In this document: piece after piece, positions 6,722 to 15,421 of the stretch
Layout of the letters: each line of letters opens with the position of its first letter
How positions within the stretch are numbered: position 1 is the stretch's first letter
DNA from: JACNIZ01 sp964344765
Lineage (GTDB): Bacteria; Planctomycetota; UBA1135
Reading direction: 5' to 3'
Length of the DNA: 64,000 nucleotides
Assembly (NCBI GenBank): GCA_964344765.1
Contig: CAYFOM010000020.1
Span: 8,153 to 72,152, forward strand
The notes under the pieces: model-generated
Told to the model about the DNA's origin: nothing
The model's input: only the letters and a program-made list of their open reading frames with translations
Database searches by the model: none
Translations under genes and position numbers: made by a program

Positions 6722-9403
6722 ATGCCCTCCACGATCCTCCTCCTAGCCGCCGCGTTGCTGGCGCCGCAGCAAATCGCCATCAGCGAATTTCAGGCGGATA
6801 ACGACGTCATCCTTGAGGATGCGGATGGCGATCGGTCGGATTGGATCGAGTTGCACAACCCTGGCACCACTGCGATCGACCTGGGCGGCTGGGCGCTGAC
6901 CGACGATTCCGGCTTGTTGTTGCAGTGGCAATTCCCGCCGACCGTCGTCAACCCGGGGCAGTACTTGCTGGTGTTTGCGTCGGGCAAAGATCGCGCGATC
7001 AGCGGCGAGGAATTGCACACCAACTTCAAGTTGTCGAAGGACGGCGAATTCCTGGCGTTGGTCAAACCAGATGGTTCGATCTATCAGCAGCTGTCGCCGG
7101 AGTTCCCGCCGCAGTTTGAAGACGTCAGTTATGGCTTGAAGTTCGATCCAGGAATCACCGCGGATTGGGTCTACTTCCAAACGCCGACTCCGGGCACCAA
7201 AAATGGCGTCGGTGGACCGGTTGTGCGTGAGATGAGCGCAACTCCCGATCAGCTCCTTCCCGGGGAAGACCTGACTGTGACCGTCGAAATGGAAGCGGCC
7301 ACGCCTGCGGTTGCCGTCGACGTGGTTTATCGCGGCGGTTACCAGCCCGAGCAATGGGTCAGCGCTTTCGACGACGGCAGCAACGGCGATGCAGTTGCCG
7401 GCGATCAAATTTGGACCGCGATCATCCCGGGCGGCGTTTCCGATGCCGGCAAGTTGCTGCGCTGGGCGGCGTTCGCCTCCGATGGCGTCGGCGGTCAGAA
7501 CCGCTACCCCGGTTTTCACGATCCGCAGAATTCGGCGGAATACCACGGCACCGTCGTTCACGATGTCACGCTCAGCAGCGAGCTTCCGATTTACCACTGG
7601 TTTATGGACAACTCGGGCGCGGCCAACACCTGGGCGGGCACGCGCTGCTCGCTGTATTACAACGGCGATTTCTACGACAACATTCACTGCCGCAAGCGCG
7701 GCGGCTCGTCGGCGTTTTGGACAAAAAAGAGTTACAAGCTCACCTTCAACCGCGGAGAGCACTTTGAGTTCGACGAAAACTTCGACAAGGTCAAAGAGTT
7801 CAACTTGAACACTTTGTGGAGCGATAAGTCGTACTTGCGCCGCTTGCTTTGCTGGCAGGCTTATCGCGAAGGCGGATTGGCGGGGAACTTATCTTTCCCC
7901 GTCCACCTGCGCCGCAAAGGTGTGTTCTTCCAGTTGACCGCTTTTGTCGAGCAGACGGATAAGCGCATGTTGGAGCGCTATGGTTGGGATGAGGATCACA
8001 TTGGCGCTTTGTACAAGATGTACAACGTGCTGAATAACGCTAGCGGTGGGGCCGAGAAAAAAACGCGTCAGCATGAGTCCAATGACGACTTGCGCGATTT
8101 GGTGCAGGGGTTGCGTTTGACGGGGGCTGATCAACGGGATTATGTATTTGATAACGTCGACATTCCGGCGGTGATTAATTACATCGCGATCACCAATTTG
8201 TTGCACAATAACGATCACATCGCCAAGAATTATTATGTTTACCGCGATAGTGAAGGCGATTTGGAATGGCAGTTTTTGGCTTGGGATTTGGACTTAACGC
8301 TGGGTCGCAATTACACGATCGGTGGTGGCGTTTTGAACGACACCATTTGGGCGGAATACGATCCGTACAGCCATCCGGACTTCGGCGATCGCGATCACCC
8401 CAAGAACGATGGTCCGTGGAATCGTTTGATCGACGCGATCCTGCAGCAGCCGGAAACGCACGAGCTTTATTTGCGCCGTCTGCGTTCCATCATGGATCAG
8501 TTGCTGCAACCTCCCGGCACTCCGCGAAGCCAGCGCTGGTTCGAGCAACGCATCGATGAATGGGTCGCGCTGATCACTGACGACGTCGCCGAAGACGTTT
8601 TGAAGTGGGGAATCCCATCGTATGGTTCGTCGCAGGATTTCATGACTGCCGTCGGGATTTTGGAAACCGATTACCTGGAGCGCCGTCGCCATCACTTCTA
8701 CATCACCCACGGACCCAACGGCAGCGGCTTGATCCCCGGTCAGCAGAAGCTGGCGCCGCAAATCGGCTTCGGCGTTTGGGAAAGCGATCCGGCATCGGGT
8801 TTGCAGGAAGAGGAATACTTGCAGCTGCTGAACTTGGAATCGACGGCGATTGATATCAGCGGTTGGACCCTAACCGGTGACGTCAGCTTTACCTTTGAGC
8901 CGGGAACGGTAATCGGCGCTCAAAACGAGCTGTATCTTTCACCCAATCAAGTCGCCTTCCGCAACCGTCTGCAATCGCCAACCGGCGGCGAAGCTCACCT
9001 AGTCGTCGGCCCAGCCGACGGCGACCTGCCGGCGCAACCACAGCTAACTTTGTTTGATGCCAACGGCGATTTGGTCGCAACCACCATCGCCGGACCGCAG
9101 TTGGTCGTGCGCAATTTTGTCGCCGGTGAAGAAGCGGTGATCAGCGTGGTCGGCGGAACTCCAGCCGGTGATCAAATCGTGGCTTATTCACTGGCCGGCG
9201 CCGGTCCGACCGCGTCGCCGTGGGGGAGTTTGGACTTGTCGCAACCGATTTACCCGCTCGCCACCCAATCCGCCGACGGCTTCGGATCGGCCAGTTGGCA
9301 GGTGCAGCTACCCGCCGGAATCACCGGTCGCAACGTCTGGATCCAGGGATTCGACGTGGTCAGCGGCGAACTGACCGCTGGATTGCATCGCCAGGTGCAA
9401 TAA
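6722..9403 (+). CDS. Secreted CotH-kinase protein flanked by lamin-tail domains
   Basis: This 893-residue exported protein has a short hydrophobic N-terminus (TILLLAAALLAPQQ). A lamin-tail domain follows at about residues 18-140 (ISEFQADN, DWIELHNPGT, LGGWALTDD), then an Ig-like linker. A CotH-type atypical kinase spans about 290-600, with RKRGGSSAFWTKKSYKLTFN near 323 and the metal-binding WDLDLTLGRNY near 521. A second lamin-tail-like domain lies near 690-770 (EYLQLLNLESTAIDISGWTL), and the C-terminal domain is beta-rich. CotH proteins phosphorylate coat proteins in spore formers; secreted lamin-tail/CotH proteins of aquatic bacteria have unknown substrates. The start is 16 bp after the nitrilase, and a GATAAT hexamer lies 12 nt upstream. 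Confidence 0.82.
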   Translation: MPSTILLLAAALLAPQQIAISEFQADNDVILEDADGDRSDWIELHNPGTTAIDLGGWALTDDSGLLLQWQFPPTVVNPGQYLLVFASGKDRAISGEELHTNFKLSKDGEFLALVKPDGSIYQQLSPEFPPQFEDVSYGLKFDPGITADWVYFQTPTPGTKNGVGGPVVREMSATPDQLLPGEDLTVTVEMEAATPAVAVDVVYRGGYQPEQWVSAFDDGSNGDAVAGDQIWTAIIPGGVSDAGKLLRWAAFASDGVGGQNRYPGFHDPQNSAEYHGTVVHDVTLSSELPIYHWFMDNSGAANTWAGTRCSLYYNGDFYDNIHCRKRGGSSAFWTKKSYKLTFNRGEHFEFDENFDKVKEFNLNTLWSDKSYLRRLLCWQAYREGGLAGNLSFPVHLRRKGVFFQLTAFVEQTDKRMLERYGWDEDHIGALYKMYNVLNNASGGAEKKTRQHESNDDLRDLVQGLRLTGADQRDYVFDNVDIPAVINYIAITNLLHNNDHIAKNYYVYRDSEGDLEWQFLAWDLDLTLGRNYTIGGGVLNDTIWAEYDPYSHPDFGDRDHPKNDGPWNRLIDAILQQPETHELYLRRLRSIMDQLLQPPGTPRSQRWFEQRIDEWVALITDDVAEDVLKWGIPSYGSSQDFMTAVGILETDYLERRRHHFYITHGPNGSGLIPGQQKLAPQIGFGVWESDPASGLQEEEYLQLLNLESTAIDISGWTLTGDVSFTFEPGTVIGAQNELYLSPNQVAFRNRLQSPTGGEAHLVVGPADGDLPAQPQLTLFDANGDLVATTIAGPQLVVRNFVAGEEAVISVVGGTPAGDQIVAYSLAGAGPTASPWGSLDLSQPIYPLATQSADGFGSASWQVQLPAGITGRNVWIQGFDVVSGELTAGLHRQVQ

Positions 9404-9540
9404 ATCGCCCGGGTGCATCGAAACGTCAGGCGCAATAGTTTGCGCTGACTTGGGCGGCGGCGGGCGGCGCTCTACAATTCTTGGCCGGCGGCCTTGAGTC
9501 CCGATGGCTTTGGCCTAGGGATAAGCCCCGATCAAAAATC
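9404..9540 (+). promoter_or_regulatory. sodB upstream region with candidate promoter
   Basis: A candidate sigma-70-type promoter is TTGGGC (9450-9455), a 17-bp spacer and TACAAT (9473-9478), about 62 nt before the sodB ATG. Just upstream is an inverted repeat, GTCA-G-GCGCAA (9425-9435) with TTGCGC-TGAC (9440-9449), which could be the end of the CotH transcript or an operator. It has no T-tract, so it is not a classic terminator. Confidence 0.4.
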
Positions 9541-10113
9541 ATGAGCTACGAACTCCCTGCACTGCCCTTCGGCCCCAACGATTTGGAGCCCCATCTCAGC
9601 GCCGAGACCCTGGATTACCACCACGGCAAGCACCACAACGCTTACGTGATGAAGTTGAATGAGCTGCTCGACAACGATTCGTCGCGCTCGCTGGAAGAAC
9701 TGATCAAAACCACCGAAGGCGGCGTCTTTAACAACGCAGCTCAGGTCTGGAACCACACCTTCTATTGGAACTGCATGTGCGCCAACGGCGGCGGCGCCCC
9801 GAGCGGCGACCTGGCTGCTGCCATCGACCGTGACTTCGGCGGTTACGAAGCCTTCGTAACCCAGTTCAAAGCTGCTGCCATGGGCCGCTTCGGCTCCGGC
9901 TGGGCTTGGCTGGTCAAAGACGACGCCGGCAAGCTGAGCATCGTCGACACCGCCAACGCCGGCAACCCAATGACCGACGGCCTGACCCCGCTGATGACCT
10001 GCGACGTCTGGGAGCACGCTTACTACGTCGATTACCGCAACGCTCGTCCGAAGTACCTGGATGTGTTCTTCGACAGCTTGATCAACTGGGATTTCGTCGC
10101 TTCGAACTTGTAA
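9541..10113 (+). CDS. sodB: Fe-type superoxide dismutase
   Basis: This 190-residue cytoplasmic dismutase converts superoxide to hydrogen peroxide and oxygen. Metal ligands are H27, H72, D155 and H159 (signature DVWEHAYY). The active-site Gln Q68 in FNNAAQVWNHTFYW and the overall sequence match the Fe rather than the Mn type. A TTG 60 bp upstream in the same frame is rejected because ATG 9541 gives the family-typical N-terminus MSYELPALPF. A Rho-independent terminator follows 36 bp after the stop, and a promoter is visible upstream, so it is probably monocistronic. Confidence 0.96.
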   Translation: MSYELPALPFGPNDLEPHLSAETLDYHHGKHHNAYVMKLNELLDNDSSRSLEELIKTTEGGVFNNAAQVWNHTFYWNCMCANGGGAPSGDLAAAIDRDFGGYEAFVTQFKAAAMGRFGSGWAWLVKDDAGKLSIVDTANAGNPMTDGLTPLMTCDVWEHAYYVDYRNARPKYLDVFFDSLINWDFVASNL

Positions 10114-10149
10114 GCGATCTGATTTCGTTCGGTTTAGGCCGAAACTTTT

Positions 10150-10178
10150 ACCCCGGTCCATTCAGGGCCGGGGTTTTT
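10150..10178 (+). terminator. Rho-independent terminator of sodB
   Basis: The stem is ACCCCGG-type: CCCCGG (10151-10156) pairs with CCGGGG (10168-10173), followed by five T (10174-10178). It lies 36 nt after the sodB stop and before the tandem array. Confidence 0.8.
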
Positions 10179-10209
10179 GCATTTCTGCCTAAAACCCCCC
10201 TAGGCAGGC

Positions 10210-10223
10210 TAGGATGCATCTCT
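10210..10223 (+). promoter_or_regulatory. -10-like hexamer directly before array gene 1
   Basis: TAGGAT (10210-10215) is followed by 8 nt and then ATG 10224. A transcript starting at the usual distance would begin at or near the start codon. There is no convincing -35, so confidence is modest. AGGA is also a possible Shine-Dalgarno. Confidence 0.35.
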
Positions 10224-12827
10224 ATGAATTTTCGAATCAGCGTTGCCCTGGCCGGTGCAATCGCTGTTGCATTGGCGCTGTTCGTACTTCTTTCCGATCC
10301 GGCGGATCCGTTGCTGCTGGAGCAGGGGCAGGAACCGGAGTCGGGGGCGCAAGATTCGGAGGAGTTGATTCCTCGTGAGGCGTCGGCGGCCAACCCAAAG
10401 ACTGAATTTGCCGACGTGATCCGCGAGTCGGCGGCGCGGACGACAACGATTCCGCTGCAGATTCAGGCGCGGGATGGGTCGGCGTTAGAAGGTGAGGCGC
10501 AGGTTTATTACCTCAGCGATCAAATGCTGGAAGACGGCTATGAAACGCCGGAGGGCTTCCATCCCAATCACCCGTGGCGTCATCAAAACCTCGACTTTTT
10601 GCCTTCAGTTCAGCTGCCCGCCGACGGCACGCTTCCCGTCAAACTTAGCGGATCCACCGGCTACTTTTACGCGGTCCATGGCAGTTGGCGCGGCATGCGA
10701 CGCTGTTCGCTTTATCAAGATCATTCGCCGGGCTTTGCCATTTCATTGGAGCCTTATGAATCTTTCGCCATCCAAGTTTTGCGATCGAACCGCAAACCTG
10801 CCGTCGGCGTGCCGGTGATGTTTCAAACCATGCGCGGCACTCAAGTCGAGACGGACGATTCCGGGCACGTTTATTTGCACCTGCCCGAGTATTTGACTCG
10901 CGGCAAACAAGGGCGCAAGCAAGTCCGAATCGCCGATCGCTTTAAGGTGCTGGCGCCGTTGCTTTCTCAGCAAGTCAAGCGCGAGGTGCATTCGCAAGCA
11001 GGGGCGTTTCAGCGATATGCATTTCATCTGCCGCCATTTGGTCAAGTGCGGGTTCGCAATACCGGTGAGCAGCTCGATGCGAACTTGATGCTGCAGTTAG
11101 ACAAGGGTGCGCGCCACATTCGGGTGGAGCCGCAACTGGATAAGGGAAACGAAAGCTGGCATTTTGATTTTGTTCCCATTCAACAGCCGTTGGAAATCCT
11201 ATTGCAAGAAGGCGACCCCATTTGGGAAGAAGGAAGCTTGGTTCTGACCGGATTCGGTCCGCGCAGCGACGGCAAGGTGCGTGAGTTGGATTTGGATATC
11301 ACCAAAGCATTTCGATTTTCGACGGTGTTGGTCGACGAAAAAGGAGCGGCACTTCCTGGCGCGGAAATTTGCGCGTGGTTGGTGGATCAAGCGGGCAAAC
11401 CGACCGGGGAATACGCTAAAGCGACGACGTCGGCCGAGGGCGAATTAGAGTTGTTCTTCCATCCGGAGCGGTTTCGGCTAAGCAAAAGCAAATGGCTGTG
11501 GATGCACACCGAAATGCCGGAATGGTCGGCGGTTGCCCAACCCTATCGCGAATTCGCGTTGGAGCTGCCGGCGAAGGGGCCGCGCGGTTTGATGGATGAA
11601 CCCAGCCTTTCTCCACTAAAACCAAAGCTGCTGGCCGATGGTTGGGTGGTTTACGAAAACGGCGAACGAGCCAAAGACGTCAGCGTTCGTGCCGCGGCTT
11701 GTTTGCGCCCCTCCGACTTTGGCAGTGAAGACTTGCGCGAACAACGATGGCCGCGGCCAAAGGTGCTTTCGTTATCCGCGCCGGGTGGGGCAGGGGAATT
11801 TGCGTTGGCGACGTTGGATCGACCCTTTGATTGTGATTACGAACTCCGCGTGCACGACCAATCGGGAAAAATGCGCTTCCGCCAGTTGCTGCGCAAGCCG
11901 GTCAAGGACATGGAAGTCGTGCTGACATCCTTAGCCGATATCTCGATCAGTTATTCCACCGACGGTTCCAAGGGGCCAGTGGATTTCTTTTTGACCAGTT
12001 TCGATGGACGAAAATTTCAAGCCAGTCCTTCCTTTAGTAGTTCTGCCCATCTAGATCGTTGGGTGGGTGCGTTCGAAGGGCAGAGTTCGTTCGAAGATCT
12101 GCCGCCGGGCATCTACAATTTTCAAGCCCTGGAACGACAGGGGAGAGTTTTCGCTGACATTGCCAACGTCGCCATTTCAGCGGACGAGCCGAAGCCCTCG
12201 CAGCTGCAACTGATTCCGTTGCGAGCTCCGGGAACGCTGCGCATCAAGCTCTTCGACTATGAAGGCTTTGACCTTTCGATTCACAATCAGGGGCGGCGCA
12301 ATTTCCGGGTTTACCACAAGGGCCAGGACGGTTTCGAGCAAGTAGACAGCCTGCGCGCATGGCATCGCGACTTCTTCCTGCGCCAGGAAGGTTACTTAGA
12401 AGGCCATTGGCTAGTCGTCGACGGCTGCCGTCCGGTTCAGCTCAGCGATGCCTTCGAAGGCAAACGCTATGAGCTCGAGCAGATGCCGACAGTAACTCTA
12501 CGCACCCGCGAACTCGAGCAGCGTCGGTCGCGGGCAGTGCTGTGGCTTGAGGTCAAACCGCCGAAAGGAGCAAGTGATTTGAACATGCTGACCCTGCCGG
12601 AACGCATCTTGCCCAGGCGGTGGTTTGGCCACTACGAAGTTCCTGTGGTCACCAAAGGCACCTACGAGTTGGTGTGGGTGGGTCACCGCAGAGATCAGGG
12701 CGAGAAATCCGCTGTACGTGCACCCGTGCAGAAGATCGTGTTGGACCCGGCCGCAGGCAGTTCCACCCAGGAAATCCGGCTGCCGGAATCGTTGGCTCAG
12801 GCGTTATTTGCCGAGCCGGATCGTTAA
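10224..12827 (+). CDS. Array paralogue 1: large secreted protein of unknown function
   Basis: This 867-residue protein is the first of five tandem paralogues. A single N-terminal hydrophobic helix (about residues 7-24, no lipobox) is followed by a Pro/Glu-rich linker to about residue 70. Blocks shared with the siblings are: VYYLSD near 90; a carboxypeptidase-regulatory-like segment RSNRKPAVGVPVMFQ near 195; LPPFGQVRV near 270; WHFDFVPIQQPLEI near 312; GELELFFHPE near 408; the motif F-D-C-D-Y-E-L near 533; DLPPGIYNFQA near 625; and a C-terminal LVVDGCRPVQL block near 735. No enzyme motif was recognised; it looks like strings of beta-sandwich domains. The upstream ATG-less extension in the same frame, overlapping sodB and its terminator, was rejected. 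The next paralogue starts 12 bp downstream. Confidence 0.75.
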   Translation: MNFRISVALAGAIAVALALFVLLSDPADPLLLEQGQEPESGAQDSEELIPREASAANPKTEFADVIRESAARTTTIPLQIQARDGSALEGEAQVYYLSDQMLEDGYETPEGFHPNHPWRHQNLDFLPSVQLPADGTLPVKLSGSTGYFYAVHGSWRGMRRCSLYQDHSPGFAISLEPYESFAIQVLRSNRKPAVGVPVMFQTMRGTQVETDDSGHVYLHLPEYLTRGKQGRKQVRIADRFKVLAPLLSQQVKREVHSQAGAFQRYAFHLPPFGQVRVRNTGEQLDANLMLQLDKGARHIRVEPQLDKGNESWHFDFVPIQQPLEILLQEGDPIWEEGSLVLTGFGPRSDGKVRELDLDITKAFRFSTVLVDEKGAALPGAEICAWLVDQAGKPTGEYAKATTSAEGELELFFHPERFRLSKSKWLWMHTEMPEWSAVAQPYREFALELPAKGPRGLMDEPSLSPLKPKLLADGWVVYENGERAKDVSVRAAACLRPSDFGSEDLREQRWPRPKVLSLSAPGGAGEFALATLDRPFDCDYELRVHDQSGKMRFRQLLRKPVKDMEVVLTSLADISISYSTDGSKGPVDFFLTSFDGRKFQASPSFSSSAHLDRWVGAFEGQSSFEDLPPGIYNFQALERQGRVFADIANVAISADEPKPSQLQLIPLRAPGTLRIKLFDYEGFDLSIHNQGRRNFRVYHKGQDGFEQVDSLRAWHRDFFLRQEGYLEGHWLVVDGCRPVQLSDAFEGKRYELEQMPTVTLRTRELEQRRSRAVLWLEVKPPKGASDLNMLTLPERILPRRWFGHYEVPVVTKGTYELVWVGHRRDQGEKSAVRAPVQKIVLDPAAGSSTQEIRLPESLAQALFAEPDR

Positions 12828-12839
12828 GATGACGCGGAT

Positions 12840-15419
12840 ATGAATTTGAAAATAGTCGGCCTTTTGGGCGCGCTTATGGTCGCGCTGTTGTGCGCGGTGT
12901 TGTTTTGGCCGCCTCCCGAGAACGAAATCCCGGTGGTTGAGACTGCCGGTAGTTCTTCACCCCCGGAGTTAGATCCGGATTTAAACACCGCAACAAAGGA
13001 TTCTCAGAGTGTTGCCGAATCCGAGTCCGCTGTTCCGAATAGCCGCGAGGCAGCGGATTTTCCAATCCATCATATCGGTGTGCAAGTGCTCGATCACGAC
13101 AATTGGTTAGCGGTTGCGCATGCCAAGGTCTACTACATCACCGATGCGATCCGTCAGCAGGACCCCAAACTTAAAGACTTCCGCTCCAAAGATGGCTGGT
13201 CGCGCCTGAAAGACCTGCCGTCAGTCACCACCGATGGCGACGGCATGGCAGTGCTGGAATTGCCCGGTCGAATTGCCTACCTCTACTGCCGTTCGGACAC
13301 CGCCAAAGGCATGTTGAAGGTCAAGCTCGGGTCCGAGCCAATTACCGAGGTGAATTACCGCAATGTGATTTATTTGCATCGCGAAAGCACGGTAGAAGCC
13401 AAAGTTTTGCGCCACGATGGTCGACCTGCAGTGGGTGTGCCGGTGGTCGTGGAAGGGACCATTAAACCGGTGGGCATCACCGATGAAAACGGGCTGGCGA
13501 CTATGTTGATGCCATTGTCAGTGCTTGCTGACATCCGCAAACAAAAAGGAGCGGGAGGTGAGCTCACCCTTCGTTGCAAACTGCCATTGATGGGTGATCC
13601 CACCGCAGTGATCAGCGAAATCGGTGGCTCTTGGCACGCCGAGGTTCAGCTTCCACCATACGGGGGCATCGAAGTTGTGAACCTCGAACCGGATTGGGCA
13701 TACAGCGTGAGAGATGAGAGCTACAACAGTTTGAGTTTGAATCCCCGCGAAGTCAACGGAGCTCTTTCTGCACGTGAAGACTTCATTCCTGTTGATGCTG
13801 CCTTAATTCTATCGCAGGAAATTAGCGGATCCGTGGTCTGGGATGACCAAGAGATGGAAACCGAGATTGCCAGCCCTAGTGTGGACGGTGAAGTCGTGCG
13901 AGTGGAAGCGCAAACAGCTCAAGGGGTTCGTTTCCAGGGGCGGCTCTTGAACCGAACTGATGAACCTGTAACCAACACCGGCTTTATGCTTTGGTATCTG
14001 GATGAGGATGGCGATTCCACATTTGGGTTTACGATGGGTGCTACCAATGAGCTCGGCGAGTTCAATTTATTTTTAATGGAACCTGGTCCGGCGTTTGAAG
14101 AGACCCAGTACTTATGGTTCATCGTCAATTCGGAAGTGTTTTCAAACTCAAATGTGCAATATGCCAGCTATGTCGTTGAAAACGGTGGCTGGGGATCCCC
14201 GGGCGAGGTCGAACTCGGCGACCTAGAGCCGTTGGAACTCGAGTTCTTGCTTTCCGGTAAAGCCATAGGCCCGGATGGCAAGCCGATTCGAGGAGTAGAG
14301 GCGTCCATTACTCGAGACTTGCCTGCTTCCGATGGGTTGGACGAAATTCGCTTTACCGTCGACGAAATTGCCACCGGCAACCTTGCGGATGCAGACAAAG
14401 GCGAATTTCGCTTTGAATATTCGCCTACACCGTTCCCATGCGTGTATCAGTTGGATATTTATTCCGAGGATAACGAGTACCGCGAGATTTCCTTCGAGCC
14501 AGGAACCAAGGACTTGATCGTTGAGTTACGCCAAAGCGTGGCGGTCCAATTCAGCTACTTCGGATACCCGCTGGCGCTTGGCGTGGAATTTGTTTTAGTT
14601 GCTGAAGATGGCTCGCAAATCGGCGCCGATGAAGAATACATCCCGCAAGTTGAAGGATCGAATTCTCCAACGAACAACTTATTCAGTGATGTACCCGAGG
14701 GTGCTTATGTCTTTCAGGCCGTTGCGGAAAACGGCAGACTCTTGATCGAAATAGCCGGCGTCAATGTGCGGAAGGGTGCGAATTATCCTTCGCTTAGAAA
14801 TATTGACCTAAATGCTGAAAATACGATCCAACTGAAAATCAATTTTCCAGAGACCTTGTATTCCATGTATGTCATGAGCGACCAAGTCGTGCTCCATTCT
14901 CCAAAAGAGGATGGCTACCGAAGAGTGGAACGCTTTGCGACCAAACCGGCAGGAATGGTTGTGCCGGAGGAGTATACCCATGATGACTACATGCTGGTTT
15001 TTGCTGGATGTAAGCCAGTAAGCCTGCGTGGGCGTAGGGACGGTGAAACCATTCAGCTGCAGGAGTATCAGGCCATCCCCATCGAAATTCCAGACGTGAA
15101 AATGCTCCTGGATCAAGCGGAATTTTGGGTCCGATTAGAAAGCGTGGACCCAGGCGATGACGTCGGGATGCACCTGCTTAACGGGGCGAACGTGCGCATT
15201 AATCCTGAGGAAGAATCATTCGAATTTGCCTTGCCCGGGCCGGGGACTTACATCCCCGTTTGGGAGCTTTTGATTGAAGATTGGCCAGGGGAAAGGGTTA
15301 TTCCTGGTTCCCAATGGCGCGGGCAACCCATTCACCTGGACCCTGAACGTGATTCGGCTGGAGTCATCTTGCACGTCCCGGCTGAATTCCGTGCCCAATT
15401 GATGAAGGAAGAGGATTGA
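12840..15419 (+). CDS. Array paralogue 2: large secreted protein of unknown function
   Basis: This 859-residue sibling of the preceding gene has a hydrophobic N-terminal helix (about residues 5-23) and an acidic Ser/Pro/Glu linker. The same ordered blocks follow: VYYITDA near 98; HDGRPAVGVPVVVEG near 197; LPPYGGIEV near 275; GEFNLFLMEPG near 405; F-P-C-V-Y-Q-L near 531; DVPEGAYVFQA near 620; and LVFAGCKPVSL near 720. It ends in PGPGTYIPVWELL and a short basic tail. It is more acidic than sibling 1. A TAAGAT hexamer lies 9 nt before its ATG, so it may have its own start besides read-through. The stop is 2 bp from the next start, which implies co-translation. Confidence 0.75.
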   Translation: MNLKIVGLLGALMVALLCAVLFWPPPENEIPVVETAGSSSPPELDPDLNTATKDSQSVAESESAVPNSREAADFPIHHIGVQVLDHDNWLAVAHAKVYYITDAIRQQDPKLKDFRSKDGWSRLKDLPSVTTDGDGMAVLELPGRIAYLYCRSDTAKGMLKVKLGSEPITEVNYRNVIYLHRESTVEAKVLRHDGRPAVGVPVVVEGTIKPVGITDENGLATMLMPLSVLADIRKQKGAGGELTLRCKLPLMGDPTAVISEIGGSWHAEVQLPPYGGIEVVNLEPDWAYSVRDESYNSLSLNPREVNGALSAREDFIPVDAALILSQEISGSVVWDDQEMETEIASPSVDGEVVRVEAQTAQGVRFQGRLLNRTDEPVTNTGFMLWYLDEDGDSTFGFTMGATNELGEFNLFLMEPGPAFEETQYLWFIVNSEVFSNSNVQYASYVVENGGWGSPGEVELGDLEPLELEFLLSGKAIGPDGKPIRGVEASITRDLPASDGLDEIRFTVDEIATGNLADADKGEFRFEYSPTPFPCVYQLDIYSEDNEYREISFEPGTKDLIVELRQSVAVQFSYFGYPLALGVEFVLVAEDGSQIGADEEYIPQVEGSNSPTNNLFSDVPEGAYVFQAVAENGRLLIEIAGVNVRKGANYPSLRNIDLNAENTIQLKINFPETLYSMYVMSDQVVLHSPKEDGYRRVERFATKPAGMVVPEEYTHDDYMLVFAGCKPVSLRGRRDGETIQLQEYQAIPIEIPDVKMLLDQAEFWVRLESVDPGDDVGMHLLNGANVRINPEEESFEFALPGPGTYIPVWELLIEDWPGERVIPGSQWRGQPIHLDPERDSAGVILHVPAEFRAQLMKEED

Positions 15420-15421
15420 AG

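Noticed and set aside
6743..7762. Long minus-strand open frame opposite the CotH gene
   Set aside because: The peptide shows only Arg/Ala/Val-rich shadow composition with no motif; the plus-strand CotH and lamin-tail domains explain the sequence.
9481..9540. N-terminal extension of sodB from TTG 9481
   Set aside because: The extension has no family similarity, and ATG 9541 gives the standard N-terminus.
9906..10223. Extension of array gene 1 back into sodB
   Set aside because: It overlaps sodB and its terminator, and reads as Arg-rich shadow sequence.
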